Source: Pedobacter schmidteae
GTDB taxonomy: Bacteria; Bacteroidota; Bacteroidia; Sphingobacteriales; Sphingobacteriaceae
Direction of reading: 5' to 3'
NCBI GenBank assembly: GCA_945901155.1
Contig: CAMDKO010000019.1
Span: 1 to 34,415 of the forward strand
DNA length: 34,415 nt
Shown: positions 22,729 to 30,425 of the stretch, piece by piece
How positions within the stretch are numbered: position 1 is the stretch's first letter
How the letters are laid out: the number at the start of each line of letters is the position of its first letter
The notes under the pieces: generated by a model
The model's database searches: none
What the model was told of the DNA's origin: nothing
What the model saw: only the letters and a program-made list of their open reading frames with translations
Position numbers and translations under genes: made by a program

Positions 22729-23724
22729 ATGGAAACTGTTGTTAGTGGTATCCGCAGTACCGGTAAACTGCATTTAGGAAATTTTTATGGTGCTGTAAAA
22801 AACTTTGTACAGATGCAGAATGAATTCAACTGCTATTTTTTTATTGCAGACTATCATTCTTTAACCACACACCCTACTCCAGAGGATCTTCATGGCAATG
22901 TAAGGCAAGTATTAATCGAGTATCTGGCTGCAGGGATTGACCCTGAAAAAGCAACAATTTATGTGCAATCAGATGTTCCTGAAATAGCAGAATTATACTT
23001 ATATCTAAACATGAATGCCTACCTTGGTGAACTTGAAAGAAGTACTTCATTCAAGGATAAAGTTCGTGCTCATCCCGACAATGTAAATGCAGGATTATTG
23101 ACCTACCCTGTTTTAATGGCTGCTGATATTCTGATTCATAAAGCTACAAAAGTACCCGTAGGAAAAGATCAGGAGCAACATCTGGAAATGTCAAGAACCT
23201 TTGGTAATAGATTCAACAGGCTTTATAATAAAGACTACTTCCCGGAACCATTTGCCTTTAATTTTACCGAGAACTTGGTAAAAGTTCCCGGGCTTGACGG
23301 CAAGGGTAAAATGGGTAAGTCGGAAGGTGAAGGCAATGCTATTTATCTGGCAGATGAACCTGAAGTAATCCGAAAAAAGGTAATGAGAGCTGTAAGTGAC
23401 AGTGGACCTACAGAAGAAAATCAGCCAAAAGCTGAATCCATTCAAAATCTATTTGACCTCATGAAAATTGTTTCATCAAAAAGTACATACGATCATTTTG
23501 AACAGCTTTACACTAATTGCGGAATTAGATATGGTGACTTTAAAAAGCAACTAGCTGAAGACATGATCATTGCTACAGCTCCAATTCGTGAACGAATAAA
23601 TGAGATAGCAAAAGATGAAACTTATTTACGAGAGGTTGCCCGTTTTGGCGCTATTAAAGCTAGAGAAAGCGCATCAACAACAATTAGAGAAGTAAGGGAA
23701 ATAATTGGCTTTAAAACTTTTTAA
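22729..23724 (+). CDS. trpS: Tryptophanyl-tRNA synthetase
   Basis: Class I synthetase charging tRNA-Trp. The 331-residue protein opens with METVVSGIRSTGKLHLGNFY, which carries the HIGH-type motif (HLGN). It has FIADYHSLTTHP, TYPVLMAADILIHKATKVPVG (tryptophan/ATP pocket, around 123-143), GKDQEQHLEMSR, and the KMSKS-type loop GKMGKSEG (around 192-199). Its length and motif order are normal for a bacterial TrpRS. I chose ATG 22729 because the promoter -7 box ends at 22722. It diverges from the PlsC gene, and the deoxynucleoside kinase follows 75 bp downstream. Confidence 0.96.
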   Translation: METVVSGIRSTGKLHLGNFYGAVKNFVQMQNEFNCYFFIADYHSLTTHPTPEDLHGNVRQVLIEYLAAGIDPEKATIYVQSDVPEIAELYLYLNMNAYLGELERSTSFKDKVRAHPDNVNAGLLTYPVLMAADILIHKATKVPVGKDQEQHLEMSRTFGNRFNRLYNKDYFPEPFAFNFTENLVKVPGLDGKGKMGKSEGEGNAIYLADEPEVIRKKVMRAVSDSGPTEENQPKAESIQNLFDLMKIVSSKSTYDHFEQLYTNCGIRYGDFKKQLAEDMIIATAPIRERINEIAKDETYLREVARFGAIKARESASTTIREVREIIGFKTF

Positions 23725-23764
23725 ATTCCCTTCATTAAAAAACTATTTGTATTTTCAAACACAA

Positions 23765-23781
23765 TTAGCGGCCGCCGCTAA
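23765..23781. repeat. GC-rich interrupted palindrome upstream of the deoxynucleoside kinase
   Basis: TTAGCGGC (23765-23772) and GCCGCTAA (23774-23781) are perfect 8-bp arms around a single C, containing GCGGCCGC, 18 bp before the kinase ATG. Eleven consecutive G/C bases stand out in this AT-rich gap. It fits an operator or a leader hairpin. Confidence 0.55.
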
Positions 23782-23799
23782 ACACTTACCGGAAACATC

Positions 23800-24414
23800 A
23801 TGCATATTGCTATAGTTGGAAATATCGGGGCTGGTAAAACTACCCTAACAGAGTTGCTTGCAAAGCATCTGAATTATGAAGCTCAGTTTGAAGCTGTTGA
23901 CAATAACCCATATCTGGAAGATTTTTATAGCGATATGAAAAGATGGAGCTTTAATTTACAGATCTATTTCCTGAACAGTCGTTTTCAGCAAATTCTTGAA
24001 TTACAGAACGCCGAACGGAATATCATCCAGGATAGAACTATTTATGAAGATGCCTATATTTTTGCTGAAAACCTACATGATATGGGCTTAATGACCAGCA
24101 GAGATTACGAAAACTATCGTTCAATTTTCGAAAATATTACATCTTTTATTAAGCCACCAGATCTGTTAATTTATCTGAAAGCATCAGTTCCTACTTTGGT
24201 TAACAATATACAGAGACGTGGAAGAGAATATGAGGCAGGAATTCGTCTAGACTACCTTTCTAAACTAAATGATAAATATAAAAAATGGATCGACACTTAC
24301 TCAAAAGGTAAGCTATTGGTACTTGATAAAGATAAACTTGACTTTGCAAACAAACCTGAAGACCTTGGATTTGTGATCAATAGTATTGAACGCGAGATCC
24401 ATGGTTTGTTTTAG
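23800..24414 (+). CDS. Deoxynucleoside kinase (dNK family)
   Basis: Phosphorylates deoxynucleosides with ATP in nucleotide salvage. The 204-residue protein begins MHIAIVGNIGAGKTTLTELL, whose P-loop is GNIGAGKTT (7-15). It has NNPYLEDFYSDMKRWSF with the substrate-contact W and the family LEDFY phrase, and QDRTIYEDAYIF with the D-R-x signature corresponding to the ERS/DRS motif. The lid region RRGREYEAGI, with R-x-R-x-x-E, lies near residue 148. This is the dAK/dGK/dNK type found in Firmicutes and Bacteroidota; which base it prefers cannot be read. kdsB starts 25 bp after its stop on the same strand, so they are probably co-transcribed. A GC-rich palindrome lies just upstream. Confidence 0.93.
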   Translation: MHIAIVGNIGAGKTTLTELLAKHLNYEAQFEAVDNNPYLEDFYSDMKRWSFNLQIYFLNSRFQQILELQNAERNIIQDRTIYEDAYIFAENLHDMGLMTSRDYENYRSIFENITSFIKPPDLLIYLKASVPTLVNNIQRRGREYEAGIRLDYLSKLNDKYKKWIDTYSKGKLLVLDKDKLDFANKPEDLGFVINSIEREIHGLF

Positions 24415-24439
24415 TCAATACCGATAATTTCAAAAGCCG

Positions 24440-25180
24440 ATGAAAATTCTCGGAATTATCCCAGCCCGTTTTGAATCCAGTCGGTTTCCAGGTAAACCCC
24501 TCATAGATATTGCCGGAAAAAGCATGATTCAAAGGGTATATGAGCAATGCCAAAAGTCTTCTCGACTTGACAAGTTAATTGTGGCAACGGATGATCAACG
24601 TATTTTGGATCATTTAAAAACTTTTGGAGGCCAAGGGATAATGACTTCATCAATACATGCCAGTGGCACTGATCGCTGCGGAGAAGTTGCCGAACACTTT
24701 CCTGAATTTGATATCCTAGTTAATATACAGGGCGATGAACCAATGATCGATCCACACCAAATCGACCTGCTCTGTTCCTGCTATGATGATCTCAATACCC
24801 AAATTGCAACTCTGGTTAAACTAATTCATACAAACGAGGAACTAGTTAACGAAAATACACCCAAGGTAATACTTAATAAAAACCATCAGGCAGTCTTTTT
24901 CAGCCGCGCCACAATTCCATACCTAAGAGGTAAAAAAATAGACAATTGGCTGAGTGAACATGCTTTTTATAAACATATAGGCATTTATGCCTTCAAAAGG
25001 CAAATACTTTCAGAAATTATCAAACTACCCGTATCGAATCTAGAAATAGCAGAAGGGCTGGAACAGCTGCGTTGGATTGAGAATGGATACCCTATTCAGG
25101 CTGCAATTACAACTAAAGAAAGTCAAGCTATTGACACACCAGATGACTTGATTAAGGTATTAAAACTCCTCAAAAATTAA
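24440..25180 (+). CDS. kdsB: 3-deoxy-manno-octulosonate cytidylyltransferase
   Basis: KdsB activates Kdo with CTP to CMP-Kdo, needed to build lipid A-Kdo in the LPS core. The 246-residue protein shows the family motifs: ILGIIPARFESSRFPGKPL (3-21), ATDDQRI, SGTDRCGEVAE (~77-87), DILVNIQGDEPMI (~92-104, metal-binding D-E), RATIPYLR, FYKHIGIYAFKR (~175-187), and LEIAEGLEQLRWIENGY (~204-220). Nothing is missing. It follows the deoxynucleoside kinase by 25 bp. Together with hldA it shows that the organism makes a Kdo/heptose-type LPS core. Cytoplasmic. Confidence 0.96.
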   Translation: MKILGIIPARFESSRFPGKPLIDIAGKSMIQRVYEQCQKSSRLDKLIVATDDQRILDHLKTFGGQGIMTSSIHASGTDRCGEVAEHFPEFDILVNIQGDEPMIDPHQIDLLCSCYDDLNTQIATLVKLIHTNEELVNENTPKVILNKNHQAVFFSRATIPYLRGKKIDNWLSEHAFYKHIGIYAFKRQILSEIIKLPVSNLEIAEGLEQLRWIENGYPIQAAITTKESQAIDTPDDLIKVLKLLKN

Positions 25181-25260
25181 TTTTATGCTGCTTTCAAATG
25201 CATAAATAGGAACAACAGACCCACTATTTTAACTATACGACTTATCATTTTAAATTTAGC

Positions 25261-26352
25261 ATGAAATATATTCTCATCATTTTAAGTTTAATAAATTCAC
25301 ATACTGCCAGTGCGCAGCTAGAAAAACGGCTTGATTCAGTTATCCATAATAGTATTTTGAAAGGCGAACCTGGACTTGCACTTTATGTTGAAACAAATGG
25401 AGAGACCCTGTACAATAAAGGCTTTGGAATAGCCGATTTTGGAAGTTTAAATAAAATTAAACCAAACACAAATTTTAGACTTGCTTCTGTTTCAAAACAG
25501 TTTACAGCTATGTGTATCCTGCTGCTTGAATTAGAACAGAAGATTTCATTTGATGACCCTATTTCGCGTTTTTTACCAGAATTACCCCCAAGTATTGCTA
25601 ATAACGTGTTGGTACGTCATTTAATTACCCATACATCAGGAATAATTGATTATGAGGAAGTAATGGATCATACCATTACCACTCCATTGCTAGATCTTGA
25701 TGTCTTGAATATTTTAAGAACCCAGAATAAAACATATTCAAATCCGGGCACTGAGTTCAGGTATAGTAATTCTGCTTATGCCCTTCTGGCATTGATCGTT
25801 GAACGTGTTTCAGGACAAACCTTTCCCGAATTCATGAAGGAAAGGATATTCAATCCGCTAAAAATGAAGAAATCGCTGGTTTATGAAGCTGCAACTTCTA
25901 TTCCTAATCGCTCCTTTGGATTTGCAAGAGATAAGAACTTGAAACTTTATGCAAATGATCAAAGTTCAACAAGTGCAATTAAAGGCGATGGTGGAGTTTA
26001 CACTTCGTTGGATGATTATAAAAAATGGACTCATGCTCTATGGAAGGGAACTTTATTAGATTTACCATCGGCATTTAAACGACTGAATTTTTCAATAAAA
26101 GAAGTTACCGGCAGCTTTTATGGTCCTGGATGGTTCTATTTCGATAAAGGCAACCTAGCATTATTCCATTCAGGAAGTACCTGTGGCTTCAGTACTTATT
26201 CGGTTAATATTCCAGGACAAAAAACTTCTATTGTGTATTTCTCAAATATTGCAGGTAATTCGGAAACCTTTAAAAAAATCCTAGATGTTTTAAAGACTGA
26301 AGGTATCAATAGCCCTTCTGAAGTATTTAGCTTACATCAATTGACACGATAA
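25261..26352 (+). CDS. Secreted serine hydrolase of the beta-lactamase/PBP4-like fold
   Basis: A 363-residue protein with a signal peptide (cleavage near TASAQ, residue 18-19). The serine beta-lactamase class C fold shows its three active-site elements: S76-V-S-K79 (LASVSKQFTAM), Y168-S-N170 (FRYSNSAYALL), and H303-S-G305 (LFHSGSTCGF), the HxG that replaces KTG in esterase and peptidase members. RHLITHTSGI (119-128) and GDGGVYTSLDDYKKW (242-256) are further family phrases. Substrate may be a peptide, an ester or a cell-wall fragment. Resistance to beta-lactams is not implied, because true AmpC enzymes have KTG. It is probably periplasmic and lies in a plus-strand run with kdsB and the pentapeptide gene. 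Confidence 0.9.
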   Translation: MKYILIILSLINSHTASAQLEKRLDSVIHNSILKGEPGLALYVETNGETLYNKGFGIADFGSLNKIKPNTNFRLASVSKQFTAMCILLLELEQKISFDDPISRFLPELPPSIANNVLVRHLITHTSGIIDYEEVMDHTITTPLLDLDVLNILRTQNKTYSNPGTEFRYSNSAYALLALIVERVSGQTFPEFMKERIFNPLKMKKSLVYEAATSIPNRSFGFARDKNLKLYANDQSSTSAIKGDGGVYTSLDDYKKWTHALWKGTLLDLPSAFKRLNFSIKEVTGSFYGPGWFYFDKGNLALFHSGSTCGFSTYSVNIPGQKTSIVYFSNIAGNSETFKKILDVLKTEGINSPSEVFSLHQLTR

Positions 26353-26383
26353 TCGCTGTTTAAAATGACCAAATGAATTGGGG

Positions 26384-26953
26384 ATGAATTATACTGTAGA
26401 TAAACTATTTGATAAAATAAAATTTCAGGAGGAGGCTCTGGAAATAGGAGAATATGAAAATTGCGTATTCAGACAATGCGATTTTTCAAATACAAATCTA
26501 TCTGAGATAAAATTTATTGATTCCGAATTTATTGGCTCTAATCTAAGTCTTGCTGTTTTAACAAAAACTGCATTTAGAGACATAAAATTCAATGAATGTA
26601 AAATGCTAGGGCTTCATTTTGAAAATTGTAATGAATTTGGCCTTGCATTTACATTTGAAAATTGCCAGCTGAATCACTCATCATTTTACAAAACAATAAT
26701 CAAAAAAACTACTTTCAATAATTGCCAGTTAATAGAAGTTGATTTTACCGAATGCGAGCTTACAGGTTCCATCTTTGAAAATTGCGATTTGAACAATGCT
26801 GTATTTAATAATACGACCATAGAAAAGGTAGATTTTCGTACCGCTTTCAACTATTCTATTGATCCGGAACTCAACCGTATTAAGATGGCCAAATTTTCAA
26901 TCCAGGGCATTCCGGGACTATTAAACAAATACCATATTGACATAGAAAGCTAG
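26384..26953 (+). CDS. Pentapeptide-repeat protein, Qnr-like
   Basis: A 189-residue cytoplasmic protein made almost wholly of pentapeptide repeats with Phe/Leu at the centre (CDFSNTNLSEIKF, FENCQLNHSSFYK, FENCDLNNAVF). These fold as a right-handed quadrilateral beta-helix. The repeats run from about 24 to 155. The last part (FNYSIDPELNRIKMAKFS ... IPGLLNKYHIDI) is a non-repeat helical tail, in the place of the dimerising tail of Qnr/MfpA proteins, which mimic DNA and protect gyrase. Whether it binds topoisomerase cannot be judged from sequence. Start is ATG 26384; a TTG six bases earlier is less likely. It follows the serine hydrolase after 31 bp. Confidence 0.85.
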   Translation: MNYTVDKLFDKIKFQEEALEIGEYENCVFRQCDFSNTNLSEIKFIDSEFIGSNLSLAVLTKTAFRDIKFNECKMLGLHFENCNEFGLAFTFENCQLNHSSFYKTIIKKTTFNNCQLIEVDFTECELTGSIFENCDLNNAVFNNTTIEKVDFRTAFNYSIDPELNRIKMAKFSIQGIPGLLNKYHIDIES

Positions 26954-26985
26954 ATTATTATTTTAGGTGAGCTTTTTCTATCAAC

Positions 26986-27040
26986 ACATCTGAGCTACAA
27001 TTAAAAAATTTATCCAGATGTTTTTACCTAGTAAAAACAT
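26986..27040 (+). promoter_or_regulatory. Two overlapping, mutually exclusive hairpins ahead of cysE-cysM
   Basis: ATGTTTTTAC (27018-27027) pairs with GTAAAAACAT (27031-27040) over a 3-nt loop, a perfect 10-bp stem. ACATCTG (26986-26992) can instead pair with CAGATGT (27015-27021), using part of the same arm. This could end the pentapeptide transcript, or act as an attenuator. No strong T-run follows (TCTTTTCGTT only). Confidence 0.5.
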
Positions 27041-27058
27041 TCTTTTCGTTAAACTTGC

Positions 27059-27070
27059 ATAGTTAACTAT
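27059..27070. repeat. 12-bp palindrome before cysE
   Basis: ATAGTTAACTAT is a perfect palindrome 26 bp before the cysE ATG, where a repressor site over the promoter would be expected. It is short enough to be a chance match in AT-rich DNA. Confidence 0.3.
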
Positions 27071-27096
27071 TTATAAAGTTTTTGGTATACATTAAG

Positions 27097-27915
27097 ATGA
27101 ACGAAGAATTTTTCAGGCAAATTTTAAAGAAGCAGCAAGACGCTGATGCAGTACCATCAAACAAGGAAATATCGAGATGGGCACTAGATCTGATAAGATT
27201 ACTTTTTCCTGAACAATCCAAACGCACCTTAAGTAATTTAGAGGAGCTAAAAAATGAATTCAATAAACTTGAAATCGAACTGTGTAAGATATTGGAAGCC
27301 ACCAAAGCTTGCATTAACTGTGATAATGCCAAATTAGCACAAGATTTTTTTAAACAAGTACCTGAAATATATCGACTTTTAAATACCGACATAAAAGCAA
27401 TTTTTGATGGTGATCCTGCAGCAAAAACCGAATTTGAGGTTATTAGGGCATATCCAGGGTTCTATGCAATCTCGTTTTACAGGCTAGCTCATTCATTATA
27501 CCTATTGGGTGTACCACTATTACCGAGGATTTTTACAGAGTATGCTCATTCAAAGACTGGAATCGATATCCATCCTGCAGCAGAAATCGATGAGTTCTTT
27601 CACATAGATCATGGCACAGGCATTGTTATAGGTGAAACCTGCAAGATAGGGAAACATGTAAAGATGTATCAGGGAGTTACATTGGGTGCTTTAAGCGTTC
27701 ATAAGAGCATGGCTGACACTAAAAGACATCCAACCATTGGCGATCGTGTAGTTGTTTATTCTGGCGCTACAATCCTTGGCGGAGAAACCTTCATTGGAAA
27801 TGACTGCACAATTGGAGGAAATGTGTGGATTACAAAAAGTATCCCTGCAGGTTCTTTTGTTTATAATACAGCTGAAGTGAAAATATCAAATGATAATGAA
27901 ATAAATAAACAATAA
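27097..27915 (+). CDS. cysE: Serine O-acetyltransferase
   Basis: Makes O-acetylserine from serine and acetyl-CoA, the first step of cysteine synthesis. The 272-residue protein has a helical N-terminal domain (1-150) and a left-handed beta-helix built from hexapeptide repeats. It shows RAYPGFYAISFYRLAHSLYL, GIDIHPAAEIDEFFHIDHGTGIVIGET (with the His-Asp-His catalytic surroundings), MYQGVTLGALS, KRHPTIGDRVVVYSGATILG and NDCTIGGNVWI. The extended N-terminus resembles EpsC/SATase-type enzymes. I chose ATG 27097, since the longer frame starts with TTG. The stop overlaps the cysM start (TAATG), so the two are translationally coupled. The short C-terminal tail (DNEINKQ) may bind the sulfhydrylase. 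Confidence 0.94.
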   Translation: MNEEFFRQILKKQQDADAVPSNKEISRWALDLIRLLFPEQSKRTLSNLEELKNEFNKLEIELCKILEATKACINCDNAKLAQDFFKQVPEIYRLLNTDIKAIFDGDPAAKTEFEVIRAYPGFYAISFYRLAHSLYLLGVPLLPRIFTEYAHSKTGIDIHPAAEIDEFFHIDHGTGIVIGETCKIGKHVKMYQGVTLGALSVHKSMADTKRHPTIGDRVVVYSGATILGGETFIGNDCTIGGNVWITKSIPAGSFVYNTAEVKISNDNEINKQ

Positions 27916-28787
27916 TGGCAGGCATCATTGATCTAGTAGGAAATACACCTCTGGTAGAGATAACAAGATTAAATCCTAATCCAAAAGTAAAGATCTATGC
28001 AAAGCTAGAAGGAAATAATCCAGGTGGTAGTGTAAAAGACAGAGCGGCATTAAACATGATTAGAAGTGCTCTTGAACGTGGAGAAATTAATAAAAATACC
28101 AAACTAATAGAAGCAACAAGTGGAAATACCGGCATAGCTTTAGCAATGATAGCGAGTGTGTACGGCATTGAAATTGAACTTGTTATGCCTTCAAATTCTA
28201 CAAGAGAACGAACACTTACCATGCAAGCCTTTGGTGCAAAGGTCACTTTATTGGATGGAATTGAGCTTTGCCGCGACTATGCTGAAGAAAAAGCAGCCAA
28301 TGGCACAAGTTTTCAACTCAATCAATTTGCCAACCCTGATAATTTTTGGGCACATTATAAAACTACCGGCCCAGAAATGTGGAGAGATACCGAACAAAAA
28401 ATAACCCATTTTGTAAGTTCTATGGGTACAACCGGAACGATAATGGGATGCTCCCGATTTTTAAAAGAAAAAAATCCCAATATTCAGATCATTGGTTGTC
28501 AGCCAACTGAAGATTCATCTATCCCCGGAATTCGCAGATGGCCTGAAGCGTACTTGCCCAAAATATTTGAGCCAAACCGTGTAGACCGAATAATGGATAT
28601 ATCTGAAGCAGAAGCTACAGCAATGAGTCGTAAACTTGCCAAAACAGAAGGAATTTTTGCAGGAATGAGTAGCGGAGGTGGGGCATCTGCAGCTTTCAGG
28701 CTTGCTTCTGAACTAGATAAAGGTGTCATCGTTTTTATTGCATGCGACCGTGGCGATAGGTACTTAAGCAGTAATCTATTTGGATAA
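27915..28787 (+). CDS. cysM: Cysteine synthase (O-acetylserine sulfhydrylase), CysM type
   Basis: Replaces the acetyl group of O-acetylserine with sulfide (CysM can also use thiosulfate), giving cysteine. The 290-residue fold-type II PLP enzyme begins IIDLVGNTPLVEITRLNP (4-21). It has the PLP lysine K41 in NPGGSVKDRAAL, the substrate loop EATSGNTGIALAM (65-77), the phosphate loop SMGTTGTIMG, and SSGGGASAAF near 253. The length and the APDR-free middle region are more like CysM than CysK. It starts on the last base of the cysE stop codon. No regulator is adjacent. Cytoplasmic. Confidence 0.94.
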   Translation: MAGIIDLVGNTPLVEITRLNPNPKVKIYAKLEGNNPGGSVKDRAALNMIRSALERGEINKNTKLIEATSGNTGIALAMIASVYGIEIELVMPSNSTRERTLTMQAFGAKVTLLDGIELCRDYAEEKAANGTSFQLNQFANPDNFWAHYKTTGPEMWRDTEQKITHFVSSMGTTGTIMGCSRFLKEKNPNIQIIGCQPTEDSSIPGIRRWPEAYLPKIFEPNRVDRIMDISEAEATAMSRKLAKTEGIFAGMSSGGGASAAFRLASELDKGVIVFIACDRGDRYLSSNLFG

Positions 28788-28842
28788 CCTCCTAAAAATT
28801 TTGATTTTTTCTTCCTGAATAATTTAAATTTTAAGAACTGAA

Positions 28843-29877
28843 TTAAGAATGTATAATTCCAAATTTTATGTTTTCAATTCTTGGGGATGATGAACCATGC
28901 TTTTGAATAATCTGGTCAATAATTGTGCTGGTCATATCGGGATAATTTACTTCCACTATTCTTGTTGAGTTAATCCAGGTTCGAATGACCATATCAAATT
29001 TGTCATTTAAATTTTTAATGACAGGCACTCCCATCTGCTTTAAAGCTGCTGCATTTAATTGCTGCTCATATTGATTTTTCATAGGAATAACCAATAGCTT
29101 CTTTTTCATAAATAAGGCTTCAGCAGGTGTTTCAAAACCAGCGCCACACAAGACACCTTCAGCCTGAGCCATACTCTTGATAAATTTTTCATTGTGAATA
29201 GGCTGTACAGAAACATTCATACTCCTGAATTGTTTCCTGTTATGTTTTGAAAACACGTCCCATGAAATATTTTTAAACTGGCTAAGCTTAGCAATTAACC
29301 TCTTATCATCGTATGAGGGAAGATAAACAGTGTAGTGTCCTTTGTTTTCAATAAGCTGATCTCTGACCTGCTTTCTTATTACCGGAGTAAAGATATTATG
29401 TTCATAAGATTGGAAATGAAACCCATAATGAGAGGTATTAGGTGCATAATTATTCAGAATGAGCTTTCCAATCATATCATGATGCTCAGTCTTTGGTGCG
29501 CCTTCAGCCAATACGGTAGCCTGATGGCTAAGACCAATGCAGGGAATGTTTTTCATATAGCATGCCCAGGCTGAAACTGGCTCAAAATCATTTATTACCA
29601 GATCGTAATTTTCAACCGGCAATGATTTAATCTCATTTACAAGCTTATGAATATTTGATTTTATACAGGTTTTCCAAAGGTCAACACCCCCCGATTTACC
29701 AAAAATAAAACTTAGACCTCTGAATTTGTATTTTATTTGAAATGGAATGCTAAGGTCTCCTTGTGTACCACTCACCAGAATATCGACCTTTCCATGCTGC
29801 TGAAGGCATGGAATAATATCCATAGCACGGCTTAAATGCCCATTTCCGGTGCCTTGAATGGCATAAAGTATCTTCAT
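28843..29877 (-). CDS. GT28-like glycosyltransferase, function unknown
   Basis: A 344-residue protein starting MKILYAIQGTGNGHLSRAMD. The GxGxGH-S-R loop is the nucleotide-sugar/acceptor loop of UDP-glycosyltransferases related to MurG. The C-terminal domain has GVLCGAGFETPAEALFMKKKLLVIPMKNQYEQQLNA (about 243-278), where G-G/A-FET-EAL and P...QYEQ are the donor-sugar-binding phrases of the Glyco_trans_1_3 group. No membrane helices or signal peptide. The sugar and acceptor are unknown; an envelope glycolipid is a reasonable guess. It is isolated: convergent with cysM (55 bp) and divergent from ppnP (264 bp). Confidence 0.85.
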   Translation of the reverse strand: MKILYAIQGTGNGHLSRAMDIIPCLQQHGKVDILVSGTQGDLSIPFQIKYKFRGLSFIFGKSGGVDLWKTCIKSNIHKLVNEIKSLPVENYDLVINDFEPVSAWACYMKNIPCIGLSHQATVLAEGAPKTEHHDMIGKLILNNYAPNTSHYGFHFQSYEHNIFTPVIRKQVRDQLIENKGHYTVYLPSYDDKRLIAKLSQFKNISWDVFSKHNRKQFRSMNVSVQPIHNEKFIKSMAQAEGVLCGAGFETPAEALFMKKKLLVIPMKNQYEQQLNAAALKQMGVPVIKNLNDKFDMVIRTWINSTRIVEVNYPDMTSTIIDQIIQKHGSSSPRIENIKFGIIHS

Positions 29878-29954
29878 TAAAAATAATTACGATGATGCTA
29901 AATTGCTAAAAATCTATGAAACAAGATTGCAAAATGGATAAATTAAATAATCAT

Positions 29955-29981
29955 ATTGGCTAAGGCAAATCTTAGGCCAAT
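29955..29981. repeat. Bulged hairpin in the glycosyltransferase-ppnP gap
   Basis: ATTGGC (29955-29960) pairs with GCCAAT (29976-29981) and TAAG (29961-29964) with CTTA (29971-29974), with one bulged G and a 6-nt loop. It lies 77 bp upstream of the glycosyltransferase start, so it could be in its leader or a protein site. Confidence 0.4.
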
Positions 29982-30022
29982 GTGAAAAATATTCATTAAA
30001 TTAAAAATATCCATTATTCTAA

Positions 30023-30040
30023 TTGGATTGATCAATCCAA
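30023..30040. promoter_or_regulatory. Perfect 18-bp palindrome, candidate operator, upstream of ppnP
   Basis: TTGGATTGATCAATCCAA is fully symmetric with no spacer, 57 bp before the ppnP -7 element and 101 bp before its ATG. A dimeric repressor or activator site is the natural reading. It also contains ATTGATCAAT, and the nearby hairpin shares TTGG/CCAA ends. Confidence 0.5.
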
Positions 30041-30097
30041 AACCACTATAATGATTAAATATTTACCATTAATCAATTTTCGTATTTTTAACAAAAA

Positions 30098-30105
30098 TAA
30101 ATTTG
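30098..30105 (+). promoter_or_regulatory. Putative -7 element for ppnP
   Basis: TAAATTTG matches TAnnTTTG exactly, 36 bp before the ATG at 30142. Upstream TTTT at 30077-30080 is a poor -33. Confidence 0.4.
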
Positions 30106-30141
30106 AATTATAAAAATATTAAAAGGAATAATCAGTTTAAC

Positions 30142-30423
30142 ATGATAGTAATAAATGAATATTTTGAAGGAGCTGTAAAATCTCTTGGGTATGAATCAAA
30201 AGATGGAAAATCAAGCATTGGCATTATTGAGGAAGGTGAATATAAATTTGGCACTTCTATGCATGAAACGATTATTATTCTGGAGGGAGAGCTAGAGGTA
30301 CTTCTACCGAAATCGGCCATATGGAAAACATTCACTAATGGTCAGAGGTTTGAAGTTTCCGCAAACCAATCGTTTACCGTGCGATCAAGAATGCAAACTT
30401 CTTATTTATGTAAATACAAATAG
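30142..30423 (+). CDS. ppnP: Pyrimidine/purine nucleoside phosphorylase
   Basis: PpnP (YaiE, DUF1255) splits several nucleosides with phosphate into base and ribose-1-phosphate. The 93-residue single cupin matches the E. coli protein closely in length and pattern: NEYFEGAVKSLGYESKDGKSS (5-25), GIIEEGEYKFGT (~27-38), ILEGELEVLLP (~47-57), NGQRFEVSANQSFTV (~65-79), and the terminal TSYLCKYK. I chose ATG 30142 because it gives the family length; a longer frame back to 30103 starts with TTG inside the -7 element. It converges with the exonuclease/GIY-YIG gene, with 2 bp between the stops. It complements the deoxynucleoside kinase in salvage. Confidence 0.92.
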   Translation: MIVINEYFEGAVKSLGYESKDGKSSIGIIEEGEYKFGTSMHETIIILEGELEVLLPKSAIWKTFTNGQRFEVSANQSFTVRSRMQTSYLCKYK

Positions 30424-30425
30424 TG

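Noticed and set aside
25261-26352. Beta-lactamase giving drug resistance
   Set aside because: The third motif is HSG rather than KTG; the fold also covers peptidases and esterases.
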